Of a DNA stretch of 64,000 nt, positions 52,493-61,160 are shown in pieces. A model generated the notes under the pieces. It saw only the letters and a list, made by a program, of their open reading frames with translations, ran no database searches and was not told the DNA's origin. Origin of the DNA: Sphingobacterium prati. GTDB lineage: Bacteria; Bacteroidota; Bacteroidia; Sphingobacteriales; Sphingobacteriaceae. The stretch spans positions 341,753-405,752 of the forward strand of contig NZ_JABJWY010000035.1 in NCBI RefSeq assembly GCF_013167215.1, written 5' to 3'. Within the stretch, counting starts at the first letter, position 1, and each line of letters opens with the position of its first letter. The translations under genes and the position numbers were made by a program.

Positions 52493-53287
52493 ATGCTGGC
52501 ACTCGAAAATTACAAAATACTGCTGTTCGTACTCATACTACAATCCTGTGGGAACCATGCTCAGAAATTCAGGGACAGTACCGTACATTTTACTGATGAT
52601 GACACCGGAATTGTAAAATATAAGAGTGACTCAACCAATGAATTGGTTTTAAACTTCCTGGATCACAGTTATTTTTATAAGGAAACAAACTTACCATTAA
52701 AAGCAGGTGAGGATGTGGGATATGAAAATCAATCCAGGGGTACATTTGCAATCAAAAATGATACGTTAACTTTTTTTTCTTCAATGCCGTCTCAGATCGA
52801 TGTTAAAACGGATTGGTCTACGAACGCAGAATTTTTGCCCTTGTATCAAACGCATGAGAAAATTGATACTAGTAGTGTCAAAATCTATTTTGACAATATT
52901 GCTGAACCGCAATATTATCAGGTGTTTGAGTTTAAAAATGGAGAATTTGAAAAGCTGAGGGTGAAAACCTGTGAAATAGATGGAGACTTTGGTGCGATAG
53001 AGACCGCAAAAGATAAGATCCCATTGCATCAGTATTTAGTTATTGAAAAACCTCGAAGCAATAAACTTTTAATTATCGACAGTCTGCAAACGCAGGAAAG
53101 TTATTTTTTTGATTTTGATCACATCCCTTTTCGCTCTTTTCATTTTTACACACGGTCATATTGGAGTTATTACGATTTTACGGGCTTAACATTTGTCCGC
53201 ACGGACAAGAAACTTAAGCTAATTGATAAAAATAGGTTGGGGCGTTACAAGCATTCTATCATAAATTCGATATTTTTAAAACAATGA
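52493..53287 (+). CDS. lipoprotein of unknown function, 264 aa
   Basis: ATG 52493 (TTG 52484 is possible) gives a short signal peptide with lipobox LQSC (Cys about residue 19). The mature part is beta-rich and Asp/Ser-rich (HFTDDDTGIVKYKSDSTNEL). No known domain is recognised. It is preceded by a 57-bp gap and followed by a methyltransferase gene. Confidence 0.65.
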   Translation: MLALENYKILLFVLILQSCGNHAQKFRDSTVHFTDDDTGIVKYKSDSTNELVLNFLDHSYFYKETNLPLKAGEDVGYENQSRGTFAIKNDTLTFFSSMPSQIDVKTDWSTNAEFLPLYQTHEKIDTSSVKIYFDNIAEPQYYQVFEFKNGEFEKLRVKTCEIDGDFGAIETAKDKIPLHQYLVIEKPRSNKLLIIDSLQTQESYFFDFDHIPFRSFHFYTRSYWSYYDFTGLTFVRTDKKLKLIDKNRLGRYKHSIINSIFLKQ

Positions 53288-53384
53288 GGGATTAAAGGTG
53301 CCAACTACTGTTAAAAGCGGTTATTCTTCTATAAGAATAGGCTGATCGTGTAAATTATTTGGATAGAAAAGGTAGATTTAGGCT

Positions 53385-54185
53385 ATGAATAAGGAAAAAC
53401 ATTATTTGGATATAAACCGAATGTCCTGGAACAATAGAACAGATGCACATCTTAATTCTGAGTTTTATGACCTTCCCGGCTTTCTGCGGGGGAGAAACTC
53501 CTTAAATGAGATTGAACTGGGCTTGTTCGATAACCTTGAGGGCAAAACTATTTTGCATTTACAGTGTCATTTTGGTCAGGATACCATTTCACTGAGTAGG
53601 CTTGGCGCGGAGGTGACGGGAGTTGACCTATCCGATAAGGCAATAGACAGTGCACAAAAAATAGCTGAACAGACAAATGCTAATGTCCACTTTATCTGTT
53701 GTGACGTATATGATCTACCGAATCATCTAGATCAGCAATTTGATCTTGTTTTTACGAGTTATGGTACAATTGGCTGGTTGCCAGATTTGAATAAATGGGC
53801 ACAGGTTGTTTCCAGATTTTTGAAGCCCAATGGGAAATTTGTATTTGTTGAATTCCATCCCGTTGTTTGGATGTTCGATGATAATTTTGAGAAGGTTGGT
53901 TATAGGTATTTTAATTCAGGAGCTATTGTAGAGACAGCAACTGGCACCTATGCGGATAAAAATTCAGCTATAAAACAGGAATATGTGATGTGGAACCATA
54001 GCATAAGCGAAGTGGTCAATAATTTGATCAGAAATGGACTCCGTATAACACAACTTGACGAATTTGATTATTCCCCTTATAATTGTTTTAAAGGGACTAT
54101 TGAATTTGAAAAGAATAAATATCGGATTGACCAGCTAGAAGACAAGATTCCAATGGTTTATGCTGTTGTGGCCATAAAAGAATAA
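53385..54185 (+). CDS. class I SAM-dependent methyltransferase
   Basis: A 266-aa protein. GKTILHLQCHFGQDTISLSR is SAM motif I with an unusual HLQCH core seen in one bacterial methyltransferase subgroup. GAEVTGVDLSDKAIDSAQKI carries the acidic motif II, and FTSYGTIGWLPDLNKWAQVV follows. The N-terminal NRMSWNNRTDAHLNSEFYD is typical of that subgroup. The substrate is unknown. dapB-like follows after 30 bp, possibly on the same transcript. Confidence 0.88.
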   Translation: MNKEKHYLDINRMSWNNRTDAHLNSEFYDLPGFLRGRNSLNEIELGLFDNLEGKTILHLQCHFGQDTISLSRLGAEVTGVDLSDKAIDSAQKIAEQTNANVHFICCDVYDLPNHLDQQFDLVFTSYGTIGWLPDLNKWAQVVSRFLKPNGKFVFVEFHPVVWMFDDNFEKVGYRYFNSGAIVETATGTYADKNSAIKQEYVMWNHSISEVVNNLIRNGLRITQLDEFDYSPYNCFKGTIEFEKNKYRIDQLEDKIPMVYAVVAIKE

Positions 54186-54215
54186 TGTCTGTTTTTTATA
54201 ATCAAAAGAAAAATT

Positions 54216-55016
54216 ATGATTAAGGTATTTATCGCAGGAGCAACAGGATGGGTGGGGACTGAACTAAGTAAAAGGATCGTAGAGGAAAACGATTTACAAT
54301 TGGTGGGGGGCTTGTCCAGATCCCGAAATGGGGCTGATTTGGCTGAAATTTTACAATTAAAGCGGGGCCCAATTCCATTGTTTGATACTATGGAGCATGC
54401 TCTTGACCGAGTGGATTTTGACGTTATGATTGATTTTACCAAACCAGAAATTGCAAAAGACAATGTGATTGCTGCATTGAACCGGGGTAAGCGGGTTGTA
54501 TTGGGAACATCAGGATTGTCTGATTCGGATTTTAAAGAAATTGCGAAGGTTGCAGCTGACAATAGTACCGCTATTCTGGCTGCAGGTAATTTTGCAATTA
54601 CGGCCGTGCTACTACAAAAGTTTGCCGAGATTGCGGCTAAATTTGTTCCTCACTTTGAAGTTATAGATTACGCCTCAGGAGACAAGCCTGACGCACCAAG
54701 TGGAACTGTCGCTGAGCTCGCTTATCGTTTGTCCGCGATTCGGACACCTGATCTGACAGTAGCAATTGAAGATACCATCGGACGGAAAGATGCACGCGGT
54801 GCAAGTATAAATGGTATACAGGTACATTCGGTGCGATTACCGGGCCATATCCTCGGAGTAGAGGTGATATTTGGTGAAAAGGATGAGAAGCTGATCCTAC
54901 GGCATGATGCAGGAAATGGAGCAGAGCCTTATATAAAGGGAGTTTTTCTAGCCGTCCAGAAGCTATCCACCTTTACCGGCTTGAAGCGGGGACTTGACAC
55001 AGTTATGGATATTTAA
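54216..55016 (+). CDS. dapB: DapB-like 4-hydroxy-tetrahydrodipicolinate reductase, divergent type
   Basis: A 266-aa Rossmann reductase with the DapB layout: N-terminal FIAGATGWVGTELSKRI (nucleotide binding), MIDFTKPE, GTSGLS, AGNFAITAVLL and the substrate motif KPDAPSGT. It would reduce a dihydrodipicolinate precursor in lysine/diaminopimelate synthesis. The usual HHxxK.DAPSGT active site reads YASGDKPDAPSGT here (residues about 151-163), so both His are replaced while Lys is kept. It may represent the alternative DapB clade or a paralog with another substrate. Confidence 0.8.
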   Translation: MIKVFIAGATGWVGTELSKRIVEENDLQLVGGLSRSRNGADLAEILQLKRGPIPLFDTMEHALDRVDFDVMIDFTKPEIAKDNVIAALNRGKRVVLGTSGLSDSDFKEIAKVAADNSTAILAAGNFAITAVLLQKFAEIAAKFVPHFEVIDYASGDKPDAPSGTVAELAYRLSAIRTPDLTVAIEDTIGRKDARGASINGIQVHSVRLPGHILGVEVIFGEKDEKLILRHDAGNGAEPYIKGVFLAVQKLSTFTGLKRGLDTVMDI

Positions 55017-55230
55017 TTGCTGTTGCGTTTTTCCACAAGGATGATGTTTTGTGTGTAACTAAAAAAATTAGTATTATATATTTCTGTTTTGTATATTTAC
55101 ATGCTTAATTCACACATGAAAGCCTAGCGATAGTCTAGCGTTAGATTGGCGGTAACGGTATATTGGTTTACATGCTTTTAGATAAGCTGAGCATTTTTTT
55201 GATAGATTACTAAATTTTGAGTTGCTTTTC
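55017..55230. other. intergenic region
   Basis: AT-rich, with a short CTAGCG direct repeat near 55123-55140. No gene or terminator is evident. Confidence 0.4.
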
Positions 55231-55488
55231 ATGGAAGAGACGATCGGACAGTTAAATACATCCTACAAAGGGCAGATATTTCGCATTACATTTAAGGAAA
55301 AGGATTTTCAGGTTCAGCTTTTAAAAAAAAGCCCTACAAAAGAGGAAACAGAGCTGCAAGTATTGTTAGATGGCGGGCTACAGACATTGGTAAAGAAAAA
55401 AGAGAGATGGTTTTTTCTGCAACATGATTTAGATCAGGATCTGGCAAATCACATCTGGCGAGCCATCTCTCTCCGGTATAGACTTTGA
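55231..55488 (+). CDS. small hypothetical protein, 85 aa
   Basis: ATG 55231 is preferred over TTG 55222. It is a compact beta-rich protein (YKGQIFRITFKEKDFQVQLL) ending in a helix (LANHIWRAISLRYRL). This resembles short uncharacterised Bacteroidota proteins. An ACTTTGAT/ATCAAAGT hairpin (55482-55501) spans its stop codon and may stop transcription towards the convergent 55510 gene. Confidence 0.6.
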   Translation: MEETIGQLNTSYKGQIFRITFKEKDFQVQLLKKSPTKEETELQVLLDGGLQTLVKKKERWFFLQHDLDQDLANHIWRAISLRYRL

Positions 55489-55509
55489 TTTATATCAAAG
55501 TTAGCTTGC

Positions 55510-56046
55510 TTAATTTACCCCCGGCGTGATGAGCTCGGTTGTAAGACTTAAAAAACGGAGTAGGTTATTTTTGTCAAAAATTAGTGTAGCATAATGCTTT
55601 CCTGTTTTAAAGGTGAGTCTCGTGCCGTCCGGAAATGTGCTTCCTTCCTCCATTTTTTGTTTTCTAGCAGCATATTTACTAAATTTCGCTGTACTCTCTT
55701 CCAAGGTAGTTTTGTTGATTACAAGATCGAAAGGAAGTCCCGCTACGATGAGCGGTTTATCGTCCGGAATGTCAAAAAATATTTCATTAATAGCATTATT
55801 TTTTCCAAGACTAGCATACAGTTCCAGCCCGGATTTTGTTAGCCATTTAGCGTATTTTTCTTCATTTGCATCTTCGTAGTAAATGGTCTTCGTGTTTAAT
55901 GCGGTTTCAATCTTCTGTGCTGTTTGCGGAAAAATAAATTCTGAATTCTTATTTAATAGCGAATTTAAACCTGCATTGTTTTGCGAAAATGCGCTGAAGG
56001 TCAATAGCAAAAAGAACATATTCAATGTTAGTGTTTTTACTGTCAT
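55510..56046 (-). CDS. exported hypothetical protein, 178 aa
   Basis: The signal peptide MTVKTLTLNMFFLLLTFSAF ends near Ser-Gln. The mature protein is alpha/beta (KWLTKSGLELYASLGKNNAI, PLIVAGLPFDLVINKTTLEE) without a recognised domain. It appears to be a periplasmic protein of unknown role. Confidence 0.7.
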   Translation of the reverse strand: MTVKTLTLNMFFLLLTFSAFSQNNAGLNSLLNKNSEFIFPQTAQKIETALNTKTIYYEDANEEKYAKWLTKSGLELYASLGKNNAINEIFFDIPDDKPLIVAGLPFDLVINKTTLEESTAKFSKYAARKQKMEEGSTFPDGTRLTFKTGKHYATLIFDKNNLLRFLSLTTELITPGVN

Positions 56047-56212
56047 AACGATACTTTTAAATTTTTGAAAATATGATAATTAAAGATATTAAAAAATCAG
56101 TTAAATGAGTAAAAAGAAAAGAATTGCAAAATAGGCTGATATTGTTCTCGATTCCGGTTATTAACAAATAACTAAGCTTAAGCGCCCGATGTATTTTTAG
56201 GTACCACTATCG

Positions 56213-57097
56213 CTATATTGATGAGCTGCAAGATATTTCTTTTGTCTTTAGAGCATTGAGATATATTCTGACATCCGCTTCAAGTTTTGCGGGATATTCA
56301 TAGGTTAACTTACGTGCAAGCTCCCTGCCGATGGCTGCGACGAGGTTTGCCATTGCAAATAATGCCGTCCAGTTTTCGTTTATATCGCTGCCTGAAAAGG
56401 TTTGGATTACTTTCTCCCAGGTCTGCTGGGTCAAATATTTCTCAAATAAACGCCCGTGTTTATTGGTTGTAATGTTCCAGCCATGCTGGCTCGCGATATA
56501 CCACTCAATTAATGGTACCAAATAATCGGTACGTATATTGTCCTCGGACATAAATTTCGCATAAAAAATATCCTTTCTGACGAGGCATTTGGCTACATAG
56601 GTGCAGTCCCACCAAAAGTCATTGAGTAGCTGTCTGAATTTTTGCTCGGTAGGTTTTTTTATGATTGACACCCGATAGGAGGGTTTTTGGATCGCTTCCG
56701 TTATCCCCTCTTTGTCAAGGAGTACTTGATAACCAATATCCCAATCTTCACATAACGGGCTTTGGCGTACCTCTTCCAAAAAATTAGGCTTACTATATAA
56801 CTTAAAATCAACTTTTATGTGATCTGTATATAAAACCATTTTCATGGCATGTTTGCTATCAAAGTAGCTTTCATCCTCTTCAATCATGGCTATAGGAGAG
56901 CCAAAGTTATTTAGCCAATTCTTATCGGCGACATACGTGGTATTGTCATCAAATACAAGTTCGATGTCTAAATCACTTAATTCATCAACTGGTGCCAGTG
57001 GATTTACTAAGGAGCTCGTTAGGAGAACTGCCCGAATATCCGTATTGTTTTTTGCCCAATCCATAATCTGCTGTAATTTTTCTGCTCGAGTTTGCAT
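56213..57097 (-). CDS. ANT(6)/AadS-like aminoglycoside 6-adenylyltransferase
   Basis: A 294-aa member of the streptomycin adenylyltransferase family. The N-terminal LLTSSLVNPLAPVDELSDLD carries the nucleotidyltransferase DxD (DLD, about residue 43-45), and KVDFKLYSKP supplies the third acidic residue. The C-terminal helical domain (LNDFWWDCTYVAKCLVRKDI, NLVAAIGRELARKLTYEYP) matches AadE/AadS proteins. It would inactivate streptomycin by adenylation if active, but many chromosomal homologues are not proven resistance genes. The usual GSR is TSS here. Confidence 0.85.
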   Translation of the reverse strand: MQTRAEKLQQIMDWAKNNTDIRAVLLTSSLVNPLAPVDELSDLDIELVFDDNTTYVADKNWLNNFGSPIAMIEEDESYFDSKHAMKMVLYTDHIKVDFKLYSKPNFLEEVRQSPLCEDWDIGYQVLLDKEGITEAIQKPSYRVSIIKKPTEQKFRQLLNDFWWDCTYVAKCLVRKDIFYAKFMSEDNIRTDYLVPLIEWYIASQHGWNITTNKHGRLFEKYLTQQTWEKVIQTFSGSDINENWTALFAMANLVAAIGRELARKLTYEYPAKLEADVRIYLNALKTKEISCSSSI

Positions 57098-57150
57098 ATT
57101 TTTAGTTTATTTATGGAGAATAATCCCGTTCATTTCTAAAGAAGCACGAC

Positions 57151-57459
57151 TTACGGCCGTTGGCATCGCAAAGGTGTTGGAACGGCGAACATTAAAAATA
57201 TACGAAAAAATTGAGAAATAATGATAATAAGGCCAATTAGTATTAAGATACCTAATCTTATCAAGAGATGTTTTTTTATTTGTTTATCTCTCAAAATAGG
57301 TGCACGAATGAAGAAGACCGTTTCTGCAAAGTAAGCTATGATGAATATAATCCCTATAAGCTGTCGGAATGTATAAGATATATTAAACCAACCATTTGTA
57401 TAGAGTGACCCTATAATTAGTGTTGATAAAAGAAAATAGCCTATCGTTTTATAGTTCAT
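57151..57459 (-). CDS. small membrane protein of unknown function
   Basis: 102 aa from ATG 57459 (123 aa if 57522 is used). Three hydrophobic segments (GYFLLSTLIIGSLY, LIGIIFIIAYFAETVFF, LLIRLGILILIGLIIIISQF). No family is recognised. The C-terminal tail (VPTPLRCQRP) looks atypical and may mark a recent frameshift. Confidence 0.5.
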   Translation of the reverse strand: MNYKTIGYFLLSTLIIGSLYTNGWFNISYTFRQLIGIIFIIAYFAETVFFIRAPILRDKQIKKHLLIRLGILILIGLIIIISQFFRIFLMFAVPTPLRCQRP

Positions 57460-57685
57460 GTGGTAAAATAAACGTTTTGCCCATACCGGATGACGCAAGC
57501 CTTTTTGTTGGAAAGAATTCACTTTCTAATAGCAATTTAGGTATAAATCACAATTATAGCAAAAATAGAGATTGAAGATTAATGCGCCAAAAAATGTATG
57601 AAGATATTAGTCCTTGAAATAAAAATTGTAAACGATTACTAATGACAGTATTATTTAATGGGACTGGTTGTTTTATTGCTTTAAT

Positions 57686-57748
57686 TTGCATTTTTTGCAA
57701 TATTATGCAATAATATGCTTCTATTTTGATTTATTATTGATAGTTTTG
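57686..57748 (+). promoter_or_regulatory. TTGCA repeats and -7 box upstream of MFS gene
   Basis: TGCA occurs at 57687, 57696 and 57706 (within TTTGCA, TTGCAA, ATGCAA), spaced 9-10 bp, followed by TAGTTTTG at 57741-57748, a -7-type box. The same motif array is found at 59652-59686 near the DeoR gene, so this is probably a DeoR-type operator. Confidence 0.55.
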
Positions 57749-57804
57749 TACGACTAAGCCTAGACAAGTCTATCGCTATACTATTTTAGTTTATCTCAAA
57801 TTAT

Positions 57805-59004
57805 ATGGAAATTAAATCATTACCCATTCGTCCGGATACAGCGAGAAATGCTGTCAGGTTTATCTTTTTTGTGTGTGGGTTGGGACTCGCCAGTTGGGCA
57901 CCTGTCGTTCCTTATGTTAAGCAACGGCTTGGAATAGATGATGGTGTATTGGGACTTTTGATGCTTCTTATCGGCGGCGGAGCTCTTTTTATTATGCCAT
58001 TTTCAACCATCCTTCTGAATAAATTTGGAACAAGAAAAATTATCTTTCTTTCGGGTATCACGCTCGCATTGATACTGCCGATGTTGTTAATTGCTAATTC
58101 CATCATAACAATGGGGATTACACTATTCTTTTTTGGTATGTGTATGGGAGGAATAGAAGTTTCCGCAAATGCGCACTCAATCCTTATCCAGAAACTCTTT
58201 GATCGGCCGATCTTATCCGGTCTGCACGGTATCTTTAGTGTGGGAGGATTAACGGGGTCGCTCGGATTAGGGCTGTTGATAAAGTTAGGGTTTCAGGCTA
58301 CCTATGCCATGTTATTGATCTCCTTACTGATCGTTGTAATTATGTTCGTCATGTATCGTAGGTTGTATGCGCATGATGATGAAATACGCATTAATAGTCA
58401 TCATGATGACAAGAAAATGGCCGCAGGTCAGTCCAAATGGGCTGGTTGGTTCAATTTGCATGTTTTATTTCTGGGCATGCTCTGTTTTTGTGCTTATCTG
58501 TCCGAAGGTTCAATGTTGGATTGGAGTGCGGTATTTTTGCATGAGGAAAAAAATGCACCGCTTGAAATTGCGGGGATAGGGTATGCTGCCTTTTCCATCG
58601 CCATGGCAACAATGCGACTTTTTGGCGATGTACTTGTTGTCCGGTTAGATCATCGGGTTGTTGTGGTCGGAGGGGGACTCTTAGCGGTATTCGGTTTGCT
58701 GGTAGCTGTTTTATCACCTTCTTATTGGGGTGCATTAGCCGGATTTATCCTATTGGGCTTTGGTGCCGCTAATATTGTTCCGATTTTATTTAGTCATGCC
58801 GGAAATTTAAAAGGGGTTGGGGCATCAGCAAGTATTCCGGTTATGTCAACATTGGGGCACTCGGGACAGTTGTTGGGCCCCGCCTTGTTGGGTGGAGTTG
58901 CCCAATTTTATGGAATTTCAGTCTCGCTTATCGTCGTTGCTTTTCTTATGCTTTCACTTTCCGTGTCTTATTGGATTTATTGGAAATTCCAGGCTAGAAA
59001 ATAA
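57805..59004 (+). CDS. MFS transporter (sugar permease-like)
   Basis: A 399-aa protein with 12 predicted helices. FGTRKIIFLSG is an MFS loop 2-3 motif, and GIEVSANAHSILIQKLFDRP with SGLHGIFSVGGLTGSLGLGL resembles the fucose-permease-like branch. The substrate is unknown. Shared TTGCA repeats link it to the HAD phosphatase and DeoR regulator genes 0.6-0.7 kb downstream, which suggests uptake of a sugar or nucleoside later handled by the phosphatase. Confidence 0.88.
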   Translation: MEIKSLPIRPDTARNAVRFIFFVCGLGLASWAPVVPYVKQRLGIDDGVLGLLMLLIGGGALFIMPFSTILLNKFGTRKIIFLSGITLALILPMLLIANSIITMGITLFFFGMCMGGIEVSANAHSILIQKLFDRPILSGLHGIFSVGGLTGSLGLGLLIKLGFQATYAMLLISLLIVVIMFVMYRRLYAHDDEIRINSHHDDKKMAAGQSKWAGWFNLHVLFLGMLCFCAYLSEGSMLDWSAVFLHEEKNAPLEIAGIGYAAFSIAMATMRLFGDVLVVRLDHRVVVVGGGLLAVFGLLVAVLSPSYWGALAGFILLGFGAANIVPILFSHAGNLKGVGASASIPVMSTLGHSGQLLGPALLGGVAQFYGISVSLIVVAFLMLSLSVSYWIYWKFQARK

Positions 59005-59060
59005 ATTCTTGCAAACTATAGCTGGGCAATTACCTCTTGTGATTGGCCAGCTATAAATAC

Positions 59061-59612
59061 TCAGTTGAACATTTTATTTTGCAGGTCAGCAACAAAAAAA
59101 CGATGTGCATCAGTCCAGTTCTTCAACCGTTCAAATCGGTGCTCATTGACATTGTGAAATGTATTAAACATAAGCCCTTTTCCAGAAAAACTGTCTAGAT
59201 TCTTTAGATGATCGTCAATAAGAAAATCGGTGTCGATAATACCTTTATTCCCACAGAATACGATGTTCTTCCACGAGATAAATGGAAAATATTCTTGTAA
59301 CCATTCCCGTTTCTCTAAAAGACTATTGGGAAATTCCATTGCGGCAGATACGACAAAAATCTCATAATAGTTTTGTAATTCCTTCACCACGTCTTGTGCA
59401 TCTTGTGCAACAGGAATACTGCGGAAAAAACCTGGTGTATGCAAATACCGTAAGACTGCCGTCTGATCAGGTAAACAATCCGCTTCCTTCAGCCCTACGA
59501 TATCGTTTTCATTTATCCGTATACCCGTTTCTTCAAAATAATGTGAAAGATAGTGCCGTTGGATGTCTGCAAGTACACCGTCCATATCAATGGAAATTGT
59601 CTTTTTTATCAT
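59061..59612 (-). CDS. HAD-type 5'(3')-deoxyribonucleotidase-like phosphatase
   Basis: A 183-aa protein from ATG 59612 (frame extends to 59657 through the operators). SIDMDGVLADIQRHYLSHYF holds the DxDGV nucleophile motif (Asp about residue 8). FVVSAAMEFPNS carries the second motif and DTDFLIDDHLKNLDSF the acidic motif IV. This layout matches the NT5C-type 5' nucleotidases, so it probably dephosphorylates (deoxy)nucleotides or a similar phosphate ester. It is divergent from the DeoR gene. Confidence 0.85.
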   Translation of the reverse strand: MIKKTISIDMDGVLADIQRHYLSHYFEETGIRINENDIVGLKEADCLPDQTAVLRYLHTPGFFRSIPVAQDAQDVVKELQNYYEIFVVSAAMEFPNSLLEKREWLQEYFPFISWKNIVFCGNKGIIDTDFLIDDHLKNLDSFSGKGLMFNTFHNVNEHRFERLKNWTDAHRFFVADLQNKMFN

Positions 59613-59634
59613 AAGTTTTATCTTTATTATTGCA

Positions 59635-59686
59635 CAAATGTAATTATATAATTGCAAAATATTGCAATTATAGCAAATTTTTGCAA
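59635..59686. promoter_or_regulatory. phased TTGCAA operator array and phosphatase promoter
   Basis: TTGCAA at 59652-59657, 59662-59667 and 59681-59686, with a degenerate AGCAAA at 59672, gives about 10-bp phasing on one DNA face. The minus-strand TACATTTG box (59635-59642) lies 22 bp from a TTG inside the second repeat, so the array overlaps the phosphatase promoter. Confidence 0.65.
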
Positions 59687-59722
59687 TTCATTTTATTCTA
59701 GTAAATCTATATATTTGTTCCT

Positions 59723-60469
59723 ATGCTAAAGTACGATCGTCTGCAAACCATTTTAGATATCACCAATAGGGAGGGCTCGGTTTCATTTCAAACCTTGAGC
59801 AAAAAGCTTTCGGTATCCGAAGATACCATACGGAGAGATATCAAGGAATTGAATGATCGGGATCTTCTTCGCGCAGTACGGGGTGGAGCTCACAGCATTG
59901 TGCAAAAAAAATATCATTATCGTGATCGCGAGAAAGCAGGGTTGGAACAGAAAAAGATTATTGCACAAAAAGCTTTATCATTAATAAAAGATGATCAGGT
60001 GCTTTTTTTCGATGGGGGTACATCTATCTTGGAGTTGACTAAAATTTTACCAAAGGATCTTAAAGTCACTATCATTACGAATAGTTTTCCTGTCGCGAGT
60101 GTGATCGAAGACCATCCTTTGATCGATATCATATTTTTGGGAGGCCGACTTTATAAGTCCGCCTTTACCACTTTTGGCAATACTACGTTGGAAAGCATTG
60201 CCAATTTTAAAGCTGATTTATACTTTTTGGGCGTTTGTTCAATTACTCCTGAAAATTTGTCCTGTAATTATCAGGAAGATGCTGAAACGAAACGGGCAAT
60301 GATGAAACAGAGTGTTCGCATCGTTGGATTGTGTACTTCCGATAAGTTTGATACTGAGTCAAGCTTTATCATCGATAAAACCAAAAAGCTTGATATCATT
60401 GTGACAGAACATGAATCAACGAGCCCTCAGATGCGTAAATATATCGCTCAGGGGATTGAGCTGCTTTAG
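59723..60469 (+). CDS. DeoR/GlpR-family transcriptional regulator
   Basis: A 248-aa protein. The N-terminal DeoR helix-turn-helix (RLQTILDITNREGSVSFQTL, SEDTIRRDIKELNDRDLLRA) is followed by a sugar-phosphate-sensing domain (FFDGGTSILELTKILP, TIITNSFPVASV, GLCTSDKFDTES). It probably represses the adjacent phosphatase and MFS genes through TTGCA repeats and is released by a phosphorylated sugar. A TATATTTG box (59710-59717) ends 5 bp before the ATG. Confidence 0.93.
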   Translation: MLKYDRLQTILDITNREGSVSFQTLSKKLSVSEDTIRRDIKELNDRDLLRAVRGGAHSIVQKKYHYRDREKAGLEQKKIIAQKALSLIKDDQVLFFDGGTSILELTKILPKDLKVTIITNSFPVASVIEDHPLIDIIFLGGRLYKSAFTTFGNTTLESIANFKADLYFLGVCSITPENLSCNYQEDAETKRAMMKQSVRIVGLCTSDKFDTESSFIIDKTKKLDIIVTEHESTSPQMRKYIAQGIELL

Positions 60470-60470
60470 A

Positions 60471-60511
60471 CAAACAATGATGTCGCAGTTTTTTTGCTAC
60501 ATCATTGTTTG
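60471..60511. terminator. bidirectional terminator between deoR-type and yceI genes
   Basis: CAAACAATGATGT (60471-60483) pairs with ACATCATTGTTTG (60499-60511), a 13-bp perfect stem with a 15-nt loop, located 1 bp after the DeoR stop and 9 bp from the convergent YceI stop. Confidence 0.85.
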
Positions 60512-60520
60512 TTATCATAG

Positions 60521-61087
60521 CTATTTTGCGGCTTTGATCTGAATGTCCAATGTAAATTCGTCCTCAATAGCCCGATTTCCGAGGTCAGAGAAAAAGCTGG
60601 CTGAACGATATTGGATATCAAAATCCAGTCGATTTACCTTCACACCCAATGCTTCAGCCGAAAGCCCATCGGTGGTGCTGGTTACTTTTGCTGGAAAAGA
60701 TATGGCTTTCGTTTTGTTTTTGATTGTAAGATTACCTGTGATTATTGGAGTAGCCTTGCTGTTATCCACTTTGGCGATAACGAATTTTGCCGTTGGATAT
60801 TTAGACACATCAAAGAAATCTTCGTTTTTAAGATGACCAGTTAGTTTTGGCGCATCAGTACAAGCCATAGAATTCATATCAATGGTAAATCCACCTCCGG
60901 TAATTTTACCTTTATCAGTTTGGATCGTTCCCTCTTTCAAGGCTATGGTACCGACATGACCACCGACGACTTTCTTTGCCCCCCATTTGATCGTTGACGT
61001 TTGTGTATTGACTTTGTACGTAATTTTTTGCGCAAAGGCAAAGGTGGAGCTACAGATAATAGCCATGAATAATAAGGTTCTTTTCAT
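60521..61087 (-). CDS. YceI-family periplasmic lipid-binding protein
   Basis: A 188-aa protein with signal peptide MKRTLLFMAIICSSTFAFAQ. The mature part is a lipocalin-like barrel with YceI features: STIKWGAKKVVGGHVGTIAL, DMNSMACTDAPKLTGHLKNE, DFFDVSKYPTAKFVI. Family members bind isoprenoid lipids or amides; the ligand here is unknown. Confidence 0.93.
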   Translation of the reverse strand: MKRTLLFMAIICSSTFAFAQKITYKVNTQTSTIKWGAKKVVGGHVGTIALKEGTIQTDKGKITGGGFTIDMNSMACTDAPKLTGHLKNEDFFDVSKYPTAKFVIAKVDNSKATPIITGNLTIKNKTKAISFPAKVTSTTDGLSAEALGVKVNRLDFDIQYRSASFFSDLGNRAIEDEFTLDIQIKAAK

Positions 61088-61160
61088 AGAAATGATTTGT
61101 TTAAAATCAAATATACAAGAAACGAGACATATTCATGTAAATAACATCTGTCTTAGTGAA

